NCBI GenBank assembly: GCA_964446385.1
Contig: CAYUOH010000002.1
Location: forward strand, 124,001-188,000
Direction of reading: 5' to 3'
DNA: 64,000 bases
Origin: CAYSRC01 sp964446385
GTDB taxonomy: Bacteria > Bacillota > Clostridia > Oscillospirales > Ruminococcaceae
The stretch's first letter is position 1; every line of letters begins with the position of its first letter. Below are positions 17,420-25,830 of this stretch, one piece after another. The notes below the pieces were generated by a model. The model was not told the DNA's origin. It made no database searches and saw nothing but the letters and a program-made list of their open reading frames with translations. Both the position numbers and the translations under genes were made by a program.

Positions 17420-18271
17420 ATGAATAAAAGAAGCGATGCTTCTCTGATTAAGAATCAGGACCCTTTTCACTCTGTCGTTCCCTATATAATGCCTAAACGC
17501 ACAGAGGCCGAGGTTTCCATCACTGAAAGCTTTGATGTAACAGAACTGAATAAATATATGAGCCGCCGCAATGCAGATGAAGGCCTCAATCTCAAGCTTT
17601 TCCATGCGGTATGCACCGCCGTTGCACGCACAATTTATCTACGGCCAAAGATGAACATTTTCATCGCCGGACGGTGCTACTGGCAGAGGAACAATATTTC
17701 GCTGAGTTTTGTGGCTAAGAAAAAATTAGAGGACAGCTCCGAAGAGGTGCTGATGTTCATTAAAGCAGACCCGGAAATGAACATCGACAAAGTCTCTTCG
17801 ATTATCACAGGAGATGTATCCAAGGCTCGTGAAAAGAACGGAAACGATCTTGACAAAACCATGAAATTTGTGGGAAATCTTCCACGCTTTGCCCTGGAAA
17901 TACTGTTCTGGATACTGAAAAGATTCGAGTATCATGGTATAATGCCTGTTTCCCTTATGAAGGGCGATCCGAATTATTCCACGGTCCTTCTTTCCAATCT
18001 GGGTTCGATAGGTGCGGGAGCACCATATCACCACCTAAGCAACTACGGCACATGCAGTATAATGATAACCATAGGTACCATGCACAGGGAATATGTGCGC
18101 AATGCTTCCGGAGAAGAAGAGCGCGACAAGGTTGACATCACCTTTATTCTTGACGAACGTATCGCTGACGGTTTTTATTTTGCAAAGTCATTGCGCATTA
18201 CACACTACCTTCTGGAACATCCCGAAGCTCTTGCAGAGTCCCTTTCCAATCCGGTTCCGGTTGAACTTTAA
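17420..18271 (+). CDS. E2/CAT-like acyltransferase domain protein lacking the catalytic His
   Basis: A 283-residue single-domain protein of the CoA-dependent acyltransferase superfamily (2-oxoacid dehydrogenase E2 catalytic core, chloramphenicol acetyltransferase). The core pattern LSNLGSIG and the C-terminal FILDERIADGFYFAKSL align with the E2 motif DHRxxDG, but the catalytic His is Glu (E246; D250 and G251 are kept). There is no lipoyl domain and no E1 or E3 gene nearby. It may therefore bind, rather than transfer, acyl groups, or use another base. It follows the MFS gene by 9 bases; the GAGG ribosome site lies within that gap. A terminator follows. Confidence 0.75.
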   Translation: MNKRSDASLIKNQDPFHSVVPYIMPKRTEAEVSITESFDVTELNKYMSRRNADEGLNLKLFHAVCTAVARTIYLRPKMNIFIAGRCYWQRNNISLSFVAKKKLEDSSEEVLMFIKADPEMNIDKVSSIITGDVSKAREKNGNDLDKTMKFVGNLPRFALEILFWILKRFEYHGIMPVSLMKGDPNYSTVLLSNLGSIGAGAPYHHLSNYGTCSIMITIGTMHREYVRNASGEEERDKVDITFILDERIADGFYFAKSLRITHYLLEHPEALAESLSNPVPVEL

Positions 18272-18293
18272 GTATTCATTATTCACAACAACA

Positions 18294-18330
18294 AACAGCG
18301 CCGTGATATTCTGCACGGCGCTGTTTTATT
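18294..18330 (+). terminator. Intrinsic terminator of the MFS-acyltransferase operon
   Basis: AACAGCGCCGTG (18294-18305) pairs perfectly with CACGGCGCTGTT (18314-18325), loop of 8 bases, followed by TTTATTTAT. Confidence 0.9.
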
Positions 18331-18494
18331 TATAAGTATATATTATCAGTCCGGAATTTCATGTTTTTATTTTATACTCCTCAGGCGGAGCTGATCCTGC
18401 GTAATAGTATCCCTGTTATTTGGCATTCCGTCTCTCGACCGGATGTTTTCTTAACAGACTTTGATTCGAATATTTGTGCAATTTCACGAATAAA

Positions 18495-18533
18495 CCCGCA
18501 AATGCCCGAAAACAGGGCGCTTGCGGTTTTTTT
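18495..18533 (+). terminator. Terminator-like hairpin upstream of the esterase promoter
   Basis: CCGCAA and GCCC pair with GGGC and TTGCGG around one mismatch and a GAAAACA loop, followed by seven Ts. No gene lies between it and the preceding terminator, so it may end a short RNA or act as an attenuator of a more distal promoter. Confidence 0.6.
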
Positions 18534-18591
18534 GCATATTGCTTTAAAGCGTCGATTACGTCAAAATTGCAAATCTTCGGTATATTTGTTA

Positions 18592-18620
18592 TTTACAGAT
18601 TTGTATACTTTGTACATAAT
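18592..18620 (+). promoter_or_regulatory. Sigma-A promoter of the 18.7-27.0 kb hydrolase operon
   Basis: TTTACA at 18592-18597 and CATAAT at 18615-18620 with a 17-base spacer. The predicted transcript would start near 18627 and include the leader hairpin at 18646-18667. Confidence 0.6.
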
Positions 18621-18691
18621 ATATGAAGCGGCAAAAAAACAACCTGCGGGGGGTCGTATCCCTCCGCGAATTATGAAAGGAGAACTACAGT

Positions 18692-20185
18692 ATGATCAGA
18701 AAAGCTAAAGTAGAAGGCGGCGTTGTTCTGGGTATTCCTGCAGCGGATCCCCGTATCACTGCTTTCAAAGGTATCCCCTTTGCAGCTCCTCCGGTTGGAG
18801 AAAACCGTTGGCGCGCACCCCAGCCTGTAATCCCCTGGGAAGGCGAGAAAAAATGCTGGACATTCGCTCCCATCTCCATGCAGCATGTTCCCGGCGCCAA
18901 TCAAGATAACATCTACACCCGTGAGTGGAACGTAGATCCCGAAATCCCCATGGATGAGGATTGCCTGTATCTGAACGTTTGGACACCCGCAAAATCCACC
19001 GATGAAAAGCTCCCCGTATTCGTATGGTATTTCGGCGGCGGTCTCCGTGAAGGCAACCCTGCCGAGATGGAGTTCGACGGCGAGAGAATCGCACGCAGAG
19101 GCGTCGTACTTGTAACGGTCAACTACAGGCTTAACGTATTTGGCTTCCTTGCTCATCCGCAGCTTTCCAAGGAACAGCCCGACGCTCCCTCAAACTTCGG
19201 TAACCTTGACCAACAGGCCGGTACACGCTGGGTGCAGCGGAACATCGAGGCATTCGGCGGTGATCCCGGCAACATCACCATTGGTGGTCAGTCAGCCGGT
19301 GCCGGCTCCGTAATGAGTCAGCTGACCTCCCCTCAGAACGTGGGACTTTGCCAGAAAGCTATTATCATGTCCGGCATGATTCCCGGTATGTATGTAGAAC
19401 GCCGCCGCTTAAACTATGAAGAAGCCCAGGCACAGGGCGAGCGGTTCTTCGGATATCTCGGTGTCAAGACCCTTGAAGAGGCCCGCAAGATCGACCAGGT
19501 TACCCTACGTGATAAATGCGAGGCATTCGGTGCTATGTTCGGAACAGTTCCCGACGGTAAATTCAGCGTCGGCGACTCCATGAAGCTTATGTTCGAAGGC
19601 AAACGCTTGAACATTCCTCTGATTGTCGGACGCACTAAGGATGAGTTCCCCAACCGTCTGAACGCCGAGACAATGGAAACATTCAAGGCCCGTGCGAAGG
19701 AATTCCTGGGCGATGACGCCGACGAGTTCGTTAAGATCTGCGGAGATAACATCCAGAATGCCGTCAAGACCTCCACGGTCAGCGGAATCGAGGTTGCAAT
19801 GCGTGTTCTTGCTGAAAAGAACAAAGCCATCGGCTGGAAACAGCCCGTTTACACATACGTATTCAATCCTGAAATCCCCGGTTGGGACAATCCCGGTACA
19901 TTCCATTCTGTCGACCTCTGGTTCTTCTTTGAGAATCTTGCCAAGTGCTGGAGACCTTTCACCGGAAAGCATTATGATCTTGCCCGTCAGATGTGCAACT
20001 ACTGGGCTAACTTCTTCAAGAGCGGTAACCCCAACGGTGTTGACAATGACGGCACTCCTATGCCCGAGTGGAAGGAATTCAACGCCGACACCCCCAACAT
20101 GATGTGGTTCAATGATGTCTGTGAGCCAATCGTCGACGAGCCCAGCGATGTAATAAAGTTCTTCGTTAAGCGCAATCTGAAATAA
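18692..20185 (+). CDS. Type-B carboxylesterase (alpha/beta hydrolase)
   Basis: A 497-residue type-B carboxylesterase/lipase. Visible are KGIPFAAPPVG near residue 26, EDCLYLNVWTPA (the second type-B signature), the oxyanion loop FGGG (114-117), the nucleophile elbow GGQSAGAGS with S201, acid E318 in GRTKDEF, and H405 in GTFHSVDLW, so the Ser-Glu-His triad is complete. There is no signal peptide; the N-terminus is MIRKAKVEGG, so the enzyme is cytoplasmic. It would hydrolyse carboxylic esters of small molecules, substrate unknown. GAAAGGAG precedes the ATG. It is the first gene of an operon running to 26964, and its paralogue starts 21 bases after its stop. Confidence 0.95.
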   Translation: MIRKAKVEGGVVLGIPAADPRITAFKGIPFAAPPVGENRWRAPQPVIPWEGEKKCWTFAPISMQHVPGANQDNIYTREWNVDPEIPMDEDCLYLNVWTPAKSTDEKLPVFVWYFGGGLREGNPAEMEFDGERIARRGVVLVTVNYRLNVFGFLAHPQLSKEQPDAPSNFGNLDQQAGTRWVQRNIEAFGGDPGNITIGGQSAGAGSVMSQLTSPQNVGLCQKAIIMSGMIPGMYVERRRLNYEEAQAQGERFFGYLGVKTLEEARKIDQVTLRDKCEAFGAMFGTVPDGKFSVGDSMKLMFEGKRLNIPLIVGRTKDEFPNRLNAETMETFKARAKEFLGDDADEFVKICGDNIQNAVKTSTVSGIEVAMRVLAEKNKAIGWKQPVYTYVFNPEIPGWDNPGTFHSVDLWFFFENLAKCWRPFTGKHYDLARQMCNYWANFFKSGNPNGVDNDGTPMPEWKEFNADTPNMMWFNDVCEPIVDEPSDVIKFFVKRNLK

Positions 20186-20206
20186 TTCAAACTGAGGAAA
20201 TATTAA

Positions 20207-21748
20207 ATGTTAAAAGTTGTTAAAACAGAAAACGGCTGGGTAAAAGGTATTGCCGCAGCCGATCCCCGCGTAAACGCCTTCAAAGGCATCCCTTTCGCGG
20301 CTCCTCCCGTGGGTGATCTTCGCTGGAAAGGACCCCGCCCTGCCGCAAACTGGGAAGGCATACGTGAATGCTACACCTTCGGACCCATCGCAATGCAGAA
20401 ATATCCCGGCCTTGACCCTGACAACATCTACACACGCGAGTGGAACGTGGATGACAAGCTGGTCATGAGCGAGGACTGTCTGCAGCTGAATATCTGGACT
20501 CCCGCAAAATCCGCAGACGAGAAGCTTCCCGTTATGGTATGGTTCTATGGCGGCGGCCTGCAGGAAGGCCATCCCAGTGAGATGGAGTTCGACGGCGAGC
20601 GTATTGCCCGCAGAGGCGTTATTCTGGTTTCCGTGAACTACCGTGTAAACATATTCGGATTCTTTGCTCATCCGGAAATCACGGCCGAGGCGAAGAAGGA
20701 AGACAACTGCTATACCAACTTCGGAAGCTACGACCAGCGTTACGGCCTTTTGTGGACCAAACGCAATATAGCCGCTTTCGGCGGAGACCCCGACAACATC
20801 ACCATCTCCGGTCAGTCCGCCGGCGGACGCAGCACGCTGTTCCAGCTGCTGAGCCCCCTGAACGACACCGACCATATCAAGCGCGCAATCAGTATGTCAA
20901 GCGGCGGCATCAACTACAACTTCGCTATGAGCTATCCCTCAATGGAAGAGGCGGAGCAGTTAGGAGTCGAGTTCCTGGACTTCCTGGGCGTAAAGACACT
21001 GGCCGAGGCAAAAGCTATCGATGCCTTCACAATCCGTGACAAGATGCTTGAGTTCATGGACAAGACTCACAAACGCTGGGGCTTCAACATCGACGGCGTG
21101 TTCATTGACGACGATCCCACAGACAAGCTTGCCCGCAACGAGCGTTTGCAGGTTCCTCTTATGTGCGGACATACCACCGGCGACATGTTCGACGTGTTTT
21201 TCATGTGCAAGAGCAAGGAAGAGATCAGGAACATGGTTATTTCTTTCGCTGGCGAAGAGGGTGCCAAAAAGGTCCTGGGCGCTGCCGATTACGATAATGC
21301 TGACCTCGACACACTGAAGAAGAACCTCAGCATAAACAACCAGCGCTTCGGCATCACACTGCTGCATATGAACGGCGCGGATCACGGTCTGGCAGAGTAT
21401 TTCTACCGTTTCGGACCGGAAATCCCCGGCTGGGACAATCCCGGCGCATTCCATTCCAGCGACCTGTGGTTCATATTCGAAACAGTGGCAAAATGCTGGC
21501 GCCCCTTTAAGGGCAAGGCATATGATCTTGCCCGTCACATGTGCAACTATTGGACAAACTTTGTCAAGTACGGTGACCCCAACGGCCTTGACGCCGACGG
21601 TACGCCGATGCCCAGATGGGAAAAATTCACTAACGAAGCTCCCTTCAGCATGGACCTGTTTGACGTAGACGCAATGTGCACCGAGCGCGAGCTTCCCGCA
21701 GTACAGATTATGCTGGAAGAGACCGCACGCAACAAGTGGCGCAAATAA
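20207..21748 (+). CDS. Type-B carboxylesterase (alpha/beta hydrolase), paralogue
   Basis: A 513-residue paralogue of the preceding esterase. It keeps KGIPFAAPPVG, EDCLQLNIWTPA, the YGGG oxyanion loop, SGQSAGGRS with S204, and H416 in GAFHSSDLW. The acid position is Asp in GHTTGD rather than Glu, as in the esterases at 44173 and 45799. No signal peptide. Codon use is strongly C-ending, as in its neighbours, which suggests high expression. TGAGGAAA precedes the ATG. A 12-bp hairpin without a T run lies between it and the acyltransferase gene. Confidence 0.95.
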   Translation: MLKVVKTENGWVKGIAAADPRVNAFKGIPFAAPPVGDLRWKGPRPAANWEGIRECYTFGPIAMQKYPGLDPDNIYTREWNVDDKLVMSEDCLQLNIWTPAKSADEKLPVMVWFYGGGLQEGHPSEMEFDGERIARRGVILVSVNYRVNIFGFFAHPEITAEAKKEDNCYTNFGSYDQRYGLLWTKRNIAAFGGDPDNITISGQSAGGRSTLFQLLSPLNDTDHIKRAISMSSGGINYNFAMSYPSMEEAEQLGVEFLDFLGVKTLAEAKAIDAFTIRDKMLEFMDKTHKRWGFNIDGVFIDDDPTDKLARNERLQVPLMCGHTTGDMFDVFFMCKSKEEIRNMVISFAGEEGAKKVLGAADYDNADLDTLKKNLSINNQRFGITLLHMNGADHGLAEYFYRFGPEIPGWDNPGAFHSSDLWFIFETVAKCWRPFKGKAYDLARHMCNYWTNFVKYGDPNGLDADGTPMPRWEKFTNEAPFSMDLFDVDAMCTERELPAVQIMLEETARNKWRK

Positions 21749-21773
21749 ACTTTAGGCCTTTTTCAATAGAAAT

Positions 21774-21802
21774 GCGGAGACGGTGTTTTTCACCGTCTCC
21801 GC
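21774..21802. other. Strong intergenic hairpin without T run
   Basis: GCGGAGACGGTG (21774-21785) and CACCGTCTCCGC (21791-21802) form a perfect 12-bp stem with a TTTTT loop, but neither flank is T-rich. It probably modulates mRNA stability or partial read-through within the operon rather than ending it. Confidence 0.6.
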
Positions 21803-21842
21803 TTGCATAAACAAAAAAGTAAAAGATGAAGGTACATTTTTT

Positions 21843-23006
21843 ATGAATTCAAACAGCCGAAGCTCGAATTTTGAGATGCTGCGTATACTGGCGATGTTAC
21901 AGATCATCGCATTCCATTTAGCTTTCCACAGCAATTTCCTGTTTATTGGAACGACGGTAACGTTTAACCGTGTGTGGTACCAGATGCTCTTCATGGGTGG
22001 TAAGCTCGGCGTCAACCTGTTTGTGATGATTACTGGGTATTTTATGGTATCGGCAAAGGGTATAAAAACAGCCAATATTATCCGCCTCTGGGGACAGACG
22101 CTGTTTTACGTACTGCTTTTCTATTTTCTCATGCCGGGGTACAACGGGAACGGAATGACTCAGGACAAGCCGATTGGGAAGTTTTTCCCGATAAGCAGCG
22201 ACCAGTACTGGTTTATCAGCTGCTATCTCGCGCTGTACATCCTGATTCCTTTTATCAATCAGCTGCTTACCAGCGTAGACAAGGATCTTTACCGCAGGAT
22301 GCTTATAGTAGTCGGAATAATCTGGGTGCTTATACCCAATATAAGCTGGATACCCGGGCTTGCTGTTACTACATTCAACGGCAGCAACCTTGCGTTCTTT
22401 ATCTATATGTACTCTCTTGCTGCATATTTCAGGCTATATTCAGAAGATTTCAAAGGAAAGCCTGTGAGGTATTTCCTCGGGGATGTTGCTTTACTGGCGG
22501 TTACTGCCGTTACGGTCTTAGTGCTTGACGTAATCGGAAAGAACTCGCCCGCTGCAGTTAGGCTTATACCATATCTGTATAACTACCAGTATAGCCTGCT
22601 GACGGTTTTGCGGTCGATACTGCTGTTCCTGTGTTTCAAGAATATCAGGATGAAGGAATCTAAGATAATCAATGTTCTTGCCTCCTGCACACTTGGTATT
22701 TACATGCTGCACGACAACTGGCAGTTCCGCAGAACATTCTGGAATCAGATCTTGAATACCCCGTCGCACGCGCAGGACAAACTGTTCGCGCTTTACACAC
22801 TGGGGCTGATACTGGCTGTGTTTATTGTCGGATTTATTCTTGAATTCATCCGCAAGAACACGATAGAGAGGTTGTTTATGCTTCTTGTGAACAAGGTATC
22901 GCCTGGGATAGACAAAACTTTTGATAAGTTCGTCAGTCTTTTCAAAAACAAATCCGAAAGGGAGGCCCTTTCTGAAGGAAATCCCGAACAACCGAACAAT
23001 AACTAA
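21843..23006 (+). CDS. Acyltransferase family 3 membrane protein
   Basis: A 387-residue integral membrane protein with about ten hydrophobic segments, of the acyltransferase-3 (OafA/WecH-like) family. The R-x10-H motif of the first helix is present (R14, H25 in EMLRILAMLQIIAFH). Such proteins move acetyl or succinyl groups across the membrane onto sugars or other acceptors. The ATG at 21843 is preferred; an upstream GTG would lie inside the hairpin at 21774. It is followed after 19 bases by the beta-lactamase-fold gene. An acyltransferase amid esterases suggests opposing acylation and deacylation, which is inference. Confidence 0.88.
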   Translation: MNSNSRSSNFEMLRILAMLQIIAFHLAFHSNFLFIGTTVTFNRVWYQMLFMGGKLGVNLFVMITGYFMVSAKGIKTANIIRLWGQTLFYVLLFYFLMPGYNGNGMTQDKPIGKFFPISSDQYWFISCYLALYILIPFINQLLTSVDKDLYRRMLIVVGIIWVLIPNISWIPGLAVTTFNGSNLAFFIYMYSLAAYFRLYSEDFKGKPVRYFLGDVALLAVTAVTVLVLDVIGKNSPAAVRLIPYLYNYQYSLLTVLRSILLFLCFKNIRMKESKIINVLASCTLGIYMLHDNWQFRRTFWNQILNTPSHAQDKLFALYTLGLILAVFIVGFILEFIRKNTIERLFMLLVNKVSPGIDKTFDKFVSLFKNKSEREALSEGNPEQPNNN

Positions 23007-23025
23007 TTAACGAGGATATATAATA

Positions 23026-24183
23026 ATGGCAAACTTTAAGGCTATTGGTGAATTCCTGTCCGAATATGTCAAGACCGGCCCCGCCGGCTGCGGCGTTGCC
23101 GTTGCCAAAGGCGGCGAAACACTGTACGAGAACTATTTCGGTTATGCCAATCTCGAGGAGAAAAAGCCTATTACCTCCGATACGGTATACCGCCAGTTCA
23201 GCGCCACAAAGGTTATCATCTGCACAGCGGCGATGATACTTTACGAGCGCGGTAAATTTCTGCTTCAGGATCCTATTTATGAATATTTTCCCGAGTGGCG
23301 CAATACACAGGTTGCCGTAACAGCACCCGACGGTACAGTTACAGTACGCCCTGTAAAACGCCCCATTCAGGTTGCAGACTGCTTTAATATGTGCATGGGC
23401 ATCGGCTACGGCGGTACCGACTACACTCACAAGGTGATGGCTCAGGTCCGCACCAATCTTGAAGCCAATGATCCCAAATACACACTTCGCGACGACATCC
23501 GCGCTATGTCCATTGTACCTGTGGCGTTCGATCCGGGTGAACACTGGCTTTACGGTTTCGGTCACGAGCTTGTTGCCGGCATGATTGAGGCCTCCAGCGG
23601 CATGAAGGTATCCGAATTCCTCCGGAAGGAAATCTTTGAGCCTCTGGGCATGGACCACACCGGCTACCGTTATTTCGGCAATATGCGCGAGAACATGGTT
23701 ACAGCCTACAGGCTGAACGAAGACGGCACAAGAACACCGACCTACGGTATGTTTGACGCCCGCCATGAACCCGATGCCACATACGAGGCAGGCGGCGCAG
23801 GCCTGTTCAGCAACGTACGCGACTATGTCACATTTACCCAGATGCTCGCCAACGGCGGCACACTGAAGGGTCAGCGTATCATCGGCCGCAAGACCATCGA
23901 TCTAATGCGCCAGAACCGCCTGAACGACGTCCAGATGAGCGAATTCACCAATTCCTATCTTGACGGCTACGGTTACGGCCTTGGCGTCCGCACCATTATA
24001 GATCCCGCCCGCGTAAGCAACAGCAGTGTTGGCGAATTCGGATGGACCGGAGCTATGGGCACATACGTAAACATCGATCCTTCCGAGAAGGTATCCGTTG
24101 TTTACATGCACAACAGCGTTCCCAACAATGAGGAATACACACACCATCGCATCCGCAACATGGCTTTCGGTGCTTTGGACTGA
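23026..24183 (+). CDS. Beta-lactamase-fold serine hydrolase (family VIII esterase-like)
   Basis: A 385-residue protein of the class C beta-lactamase/EstB-like superfamily. The SxxK motif is SATK (S59, K62); the tyrosine motif is YGF (Y176) in GEHWLYGFGHELV; near the C-terminus FGWTGAMGT takes the place of the KTG/HxG box. There is no signal peptide, unlike true beta-lactamases and DD-peptidases, which are exported. Together with the neighbourhood this favours a cytoplasmic esterase of family VIII rather than antibiotic resistance. CGAGGATATATAATA precedes the ATG. Confidence 0.9.
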   Translation: MANFKAIGEFLSEYVKTGPAGCGVAVAKGGETLYENYFGYANLEEKKPITSDTVYRQFSATKVIICTAAMILYERGKFLLQDPIYEYFPEWRNTQVAVTAPDGTVTVRPVKRPIQVADCFNMCMGIGYGGTDYTHKVMAQVRTNLEANDPKYTLRDDIRAMSIVPVAFDPGEHWLYGFGHELVAGMIEASSGMKVSEFLRKEIFEPLGMDHTGYRYFGNMRENMVTAYRLNEDGTRTPTYGMFDARHEPDATYEAGGAGLFSNVRDYVTFTQMLANGGTLKGQRIIGRKTIDLMRQNRLNDVQMSEFTNSYLDGYGYGLGVRTIIDPARVSNSSVGEFGWTGAMGTYVNIDPSEKVSVVYMHNSVPNNEEYTHHRIRNMAFGALD

Positions 24184-24227
24184 AATAAAAGCTGTAAACT
24201 GTTTAAATTAAGGAGTTACTGCAATAT

Positions 24228-25004
24228 ATGGCACTGATAGAACTGGATTTCAGGTCCGGTGCCCTGGGTTACCACGAGGAAGTCGTTGTGATCCTGCCCG
24301 ACGGACCTTATAAGGAGCCCTATCCTGTGCTGTGGCTGTTCCACGGCGCAAATCAGGACTGCACCGAGTGGCTGCGTCAGACATCAATCGAGCGCTATGC
24401 CGGTAAACGGGGCATCGCGGTTGTAATGCCTACGGGCAGCAACGGCCACGGCAACGACATGGTTTACGGAATGAATTATTGGACCATGTTGAACGAGGAG
24501 CTTCCCTGTGCGATACGTGCGCTGTTGCCCTGCCTTTCCGACGATCCGTCGAAAAACTTTACGGCCGGCGCATCCATGGGCGGATATGTGGCATACAAAC
24601 TATGCCTGAACAATCCTGACAAATTCGCAGCAGCAGGAGCCTTCGGAGGCGCGCTGGATATCATAAGTATCCTCAGCGGCACAGCGAAGGACGGCCATGA
24701 GAATCTTCCCGATACGTTCAAATTTGCTTTCGGAAGCGCGGCCAATATCAGTGAGACCGCCGGTGATATCATTTGGCTGGCCGGAAACCTTGCCAAAAAT
24801 GGCAAATGCCCGCCGCTGTGGTCGCTTGTAGGCTACAGTGATTTCGGATACAGTCAGGTATCCGGTGCCTGCAAAAAGTTTAAGGATGCGGGAGCACCCC
24901 TGACCGATCTGTACGATGTGGGAGAGCATTCATTCGACCTTTGGGACAGATATGTCGAGAACTTCCTGGACTGGCTTCCTCTGGACAAAGGAGGTAGAGA
25001 ATAA
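24228..25004 (+). CDS. Esterase-D-type alpha/beta hydrolase
   Basis: A 258-residue hydrolase of the esterase D / tributyrin esterase group. The oxyanion segment WLFHGANQD lies near residues 36-44, the nucleophile elbow is AGASMGGYVA (S116), and the C-terminal His is in VGEHSFDLWD. No signal peptide. It begins MALIELDFRSGALGYHEE, a start shared in style with the two other short esterases (25004, 53691). AAGGAGTT precedes the ATG. Its stop overlaps the next start as TAATG, so the two esterases are translationally coupled and may act on the same substrate. Confidence 0.9.
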   Translation: MALIELDFRSGALGYHEEVVVILPDGPYKEPYPVLWLFHGANQDCTEWLRQTSIERYAGKRGIAVVMPTGSNGHGNDMVYGMNYWTMLNEELPCAIRALLPCLSDDPSKNFTAGASMGGYVAYKLCLNNPDKFAAAGAFGGALDIISILSGTAKDGHENLPDTFKFAFGSAANISETAGDIIWLAGNLAKNGKCPPLWSLVGYSDFGYSQVSGACKKFKDAGAPLTDLYDVGEHSFDLWDRYVENFLDWLPLDKGGRE

Positions 25005-25816
25005 TGGCTGTAATGACATTACGCTTCAATTCTAAAACGCTGGGTCTTGCAACACAGGTCCGTATCATTATTCCCACAGGCCGCGCCGGAGTCAAGGGCA
25101 GCGATTATCCCGCATACTACGCCGCAAAGAAGGATTATCCCGTGCTGTGGCTGCTTCACGGCGGAAGCGATAACTACGCTGACTGGCACAACTGCACAAC
25201 TGTTGAGGTACTTGCGGACAAATACGGATACGCCGTCGTTATGCCGGACACCCAGACATCAAGCTATGCAAACATGGCGTACGGTCCCCGCTGGCTCGAC
25301 TATTTCAGGAATGAGCTTCCGGAATATATCTACACTCATTTCCCGATTTCCAGCAAAAGAGAAGACAACTTCATCAGCGGCATGTCCATGGGCGGCGCCG
25401 GTGCACTTAAGCTTTCGCTTCACGATCCCCAGAGATTCGGAATATGCGTTCCCATTTCCTCCGGCGTTGAGGTCGTACCAAATTACGCCGCGGGCGAGGG
25501 ACGGTTCAAGGACAATCCCGGATTCTTCTCCTGCATTTACGGACATGAAGATAACCCGAAGGAAATACTTGAAACCGACGAGGACTGCTACTGGCTGCTG
25601 AAGAAGGACATTGAAAACGGTGTTGAACTTCCGAAATATCTGATGTGCGTTGGTCTTCAGGATTTCACAAGACAGGGGAATATTAACTACCGTGAGTACG
25701 CCAAGAGCCTCGGTGTAAATATCGAATGGTACGAGGAGCCCGGTATGCACGACTGGGACAGTTGGAATCTCTATATTCCCAAGGTATTTGAATTTATAAG
25801 CCGCTGCCGCGGCTAA
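25004..25816 (+). CDS. Esterase-D-type alpha/beta hydrolase, paralogue
   Basis: A 270-residue paralogue of the preceding gene. It has WLLHGGSDNYADW (about 49-61), the nucleophile elbow ISGMSMGGAGALK (S128), an Asp in VGLQDF, and the C-terminal His in PGMHDWDSW, so the triad is complete. No signal peptide. AAAGGAGG lies within the end of the upstream gene. It is the closest relative in this window of the apparently inactive protein at 53691, in which the equivalent Ser is Ala. It is followed after 14 bases by the aldo/keto reductase. Confidence 0.92.
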   Translation: MAVMTLRFNSKTLGLATQVRIIIPTGRAGVKGSDYPAYYAAKKDYPVLWLLHGGSDNYADWHNCTTVEVLADKYGYAVVMPDTQTSSYANMAYGPRWLDYFRNELPEYIYTHFPISSKREDNFISGMSMGGAGALKLSLHDPQRFGICVPISSGVEVVPNYAAGEGRFKDNPGFFSCIYGHEDNPKEILETDEDCYWLLKKDIENGVELPKYLMCVGLQDFTRQGNINYREYAKSLGVNIEWYEEPGMHDWDSWNLYIPKVFEFISRCRG

Positions 25817-25830
25817 GGAGGACCCTTATC

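Larger units (their letters stand above)
18331..18691 (+). other. Non-coding leader region of the first hydrolase operon
   Basis: This 360-base stretch holds no credible gene. It contains a second terminator-like hairpin (18495-18533), a good promoter (18592-18620) and a GC-rich leader hairpin (GCGGGGGG 18646-18653 with TCCCTCCGC up to 18667) just before the ribosome site. The AATTATGAAAGGAG at 18669-18682 is repeated exactly in the leader of the esterase gene at 47582. Confidence 0.6.

Noticed and set aside
18361..18708. A 115-codon plus-strand frame upstream of the first carboxylesterase
   Set aside because: It runs through a terminator hairpin, a promoter and the leader of the real gene, has no ribosome site, and its composition is not protein-like.
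23026..24183. Beta-lactamase-fold gene as an antibiotic-resistance determinant
   Set aside because: It lacks a signal peptide, has no KTG box, and lies in an esterase operon, which favours a family VIII esterase.
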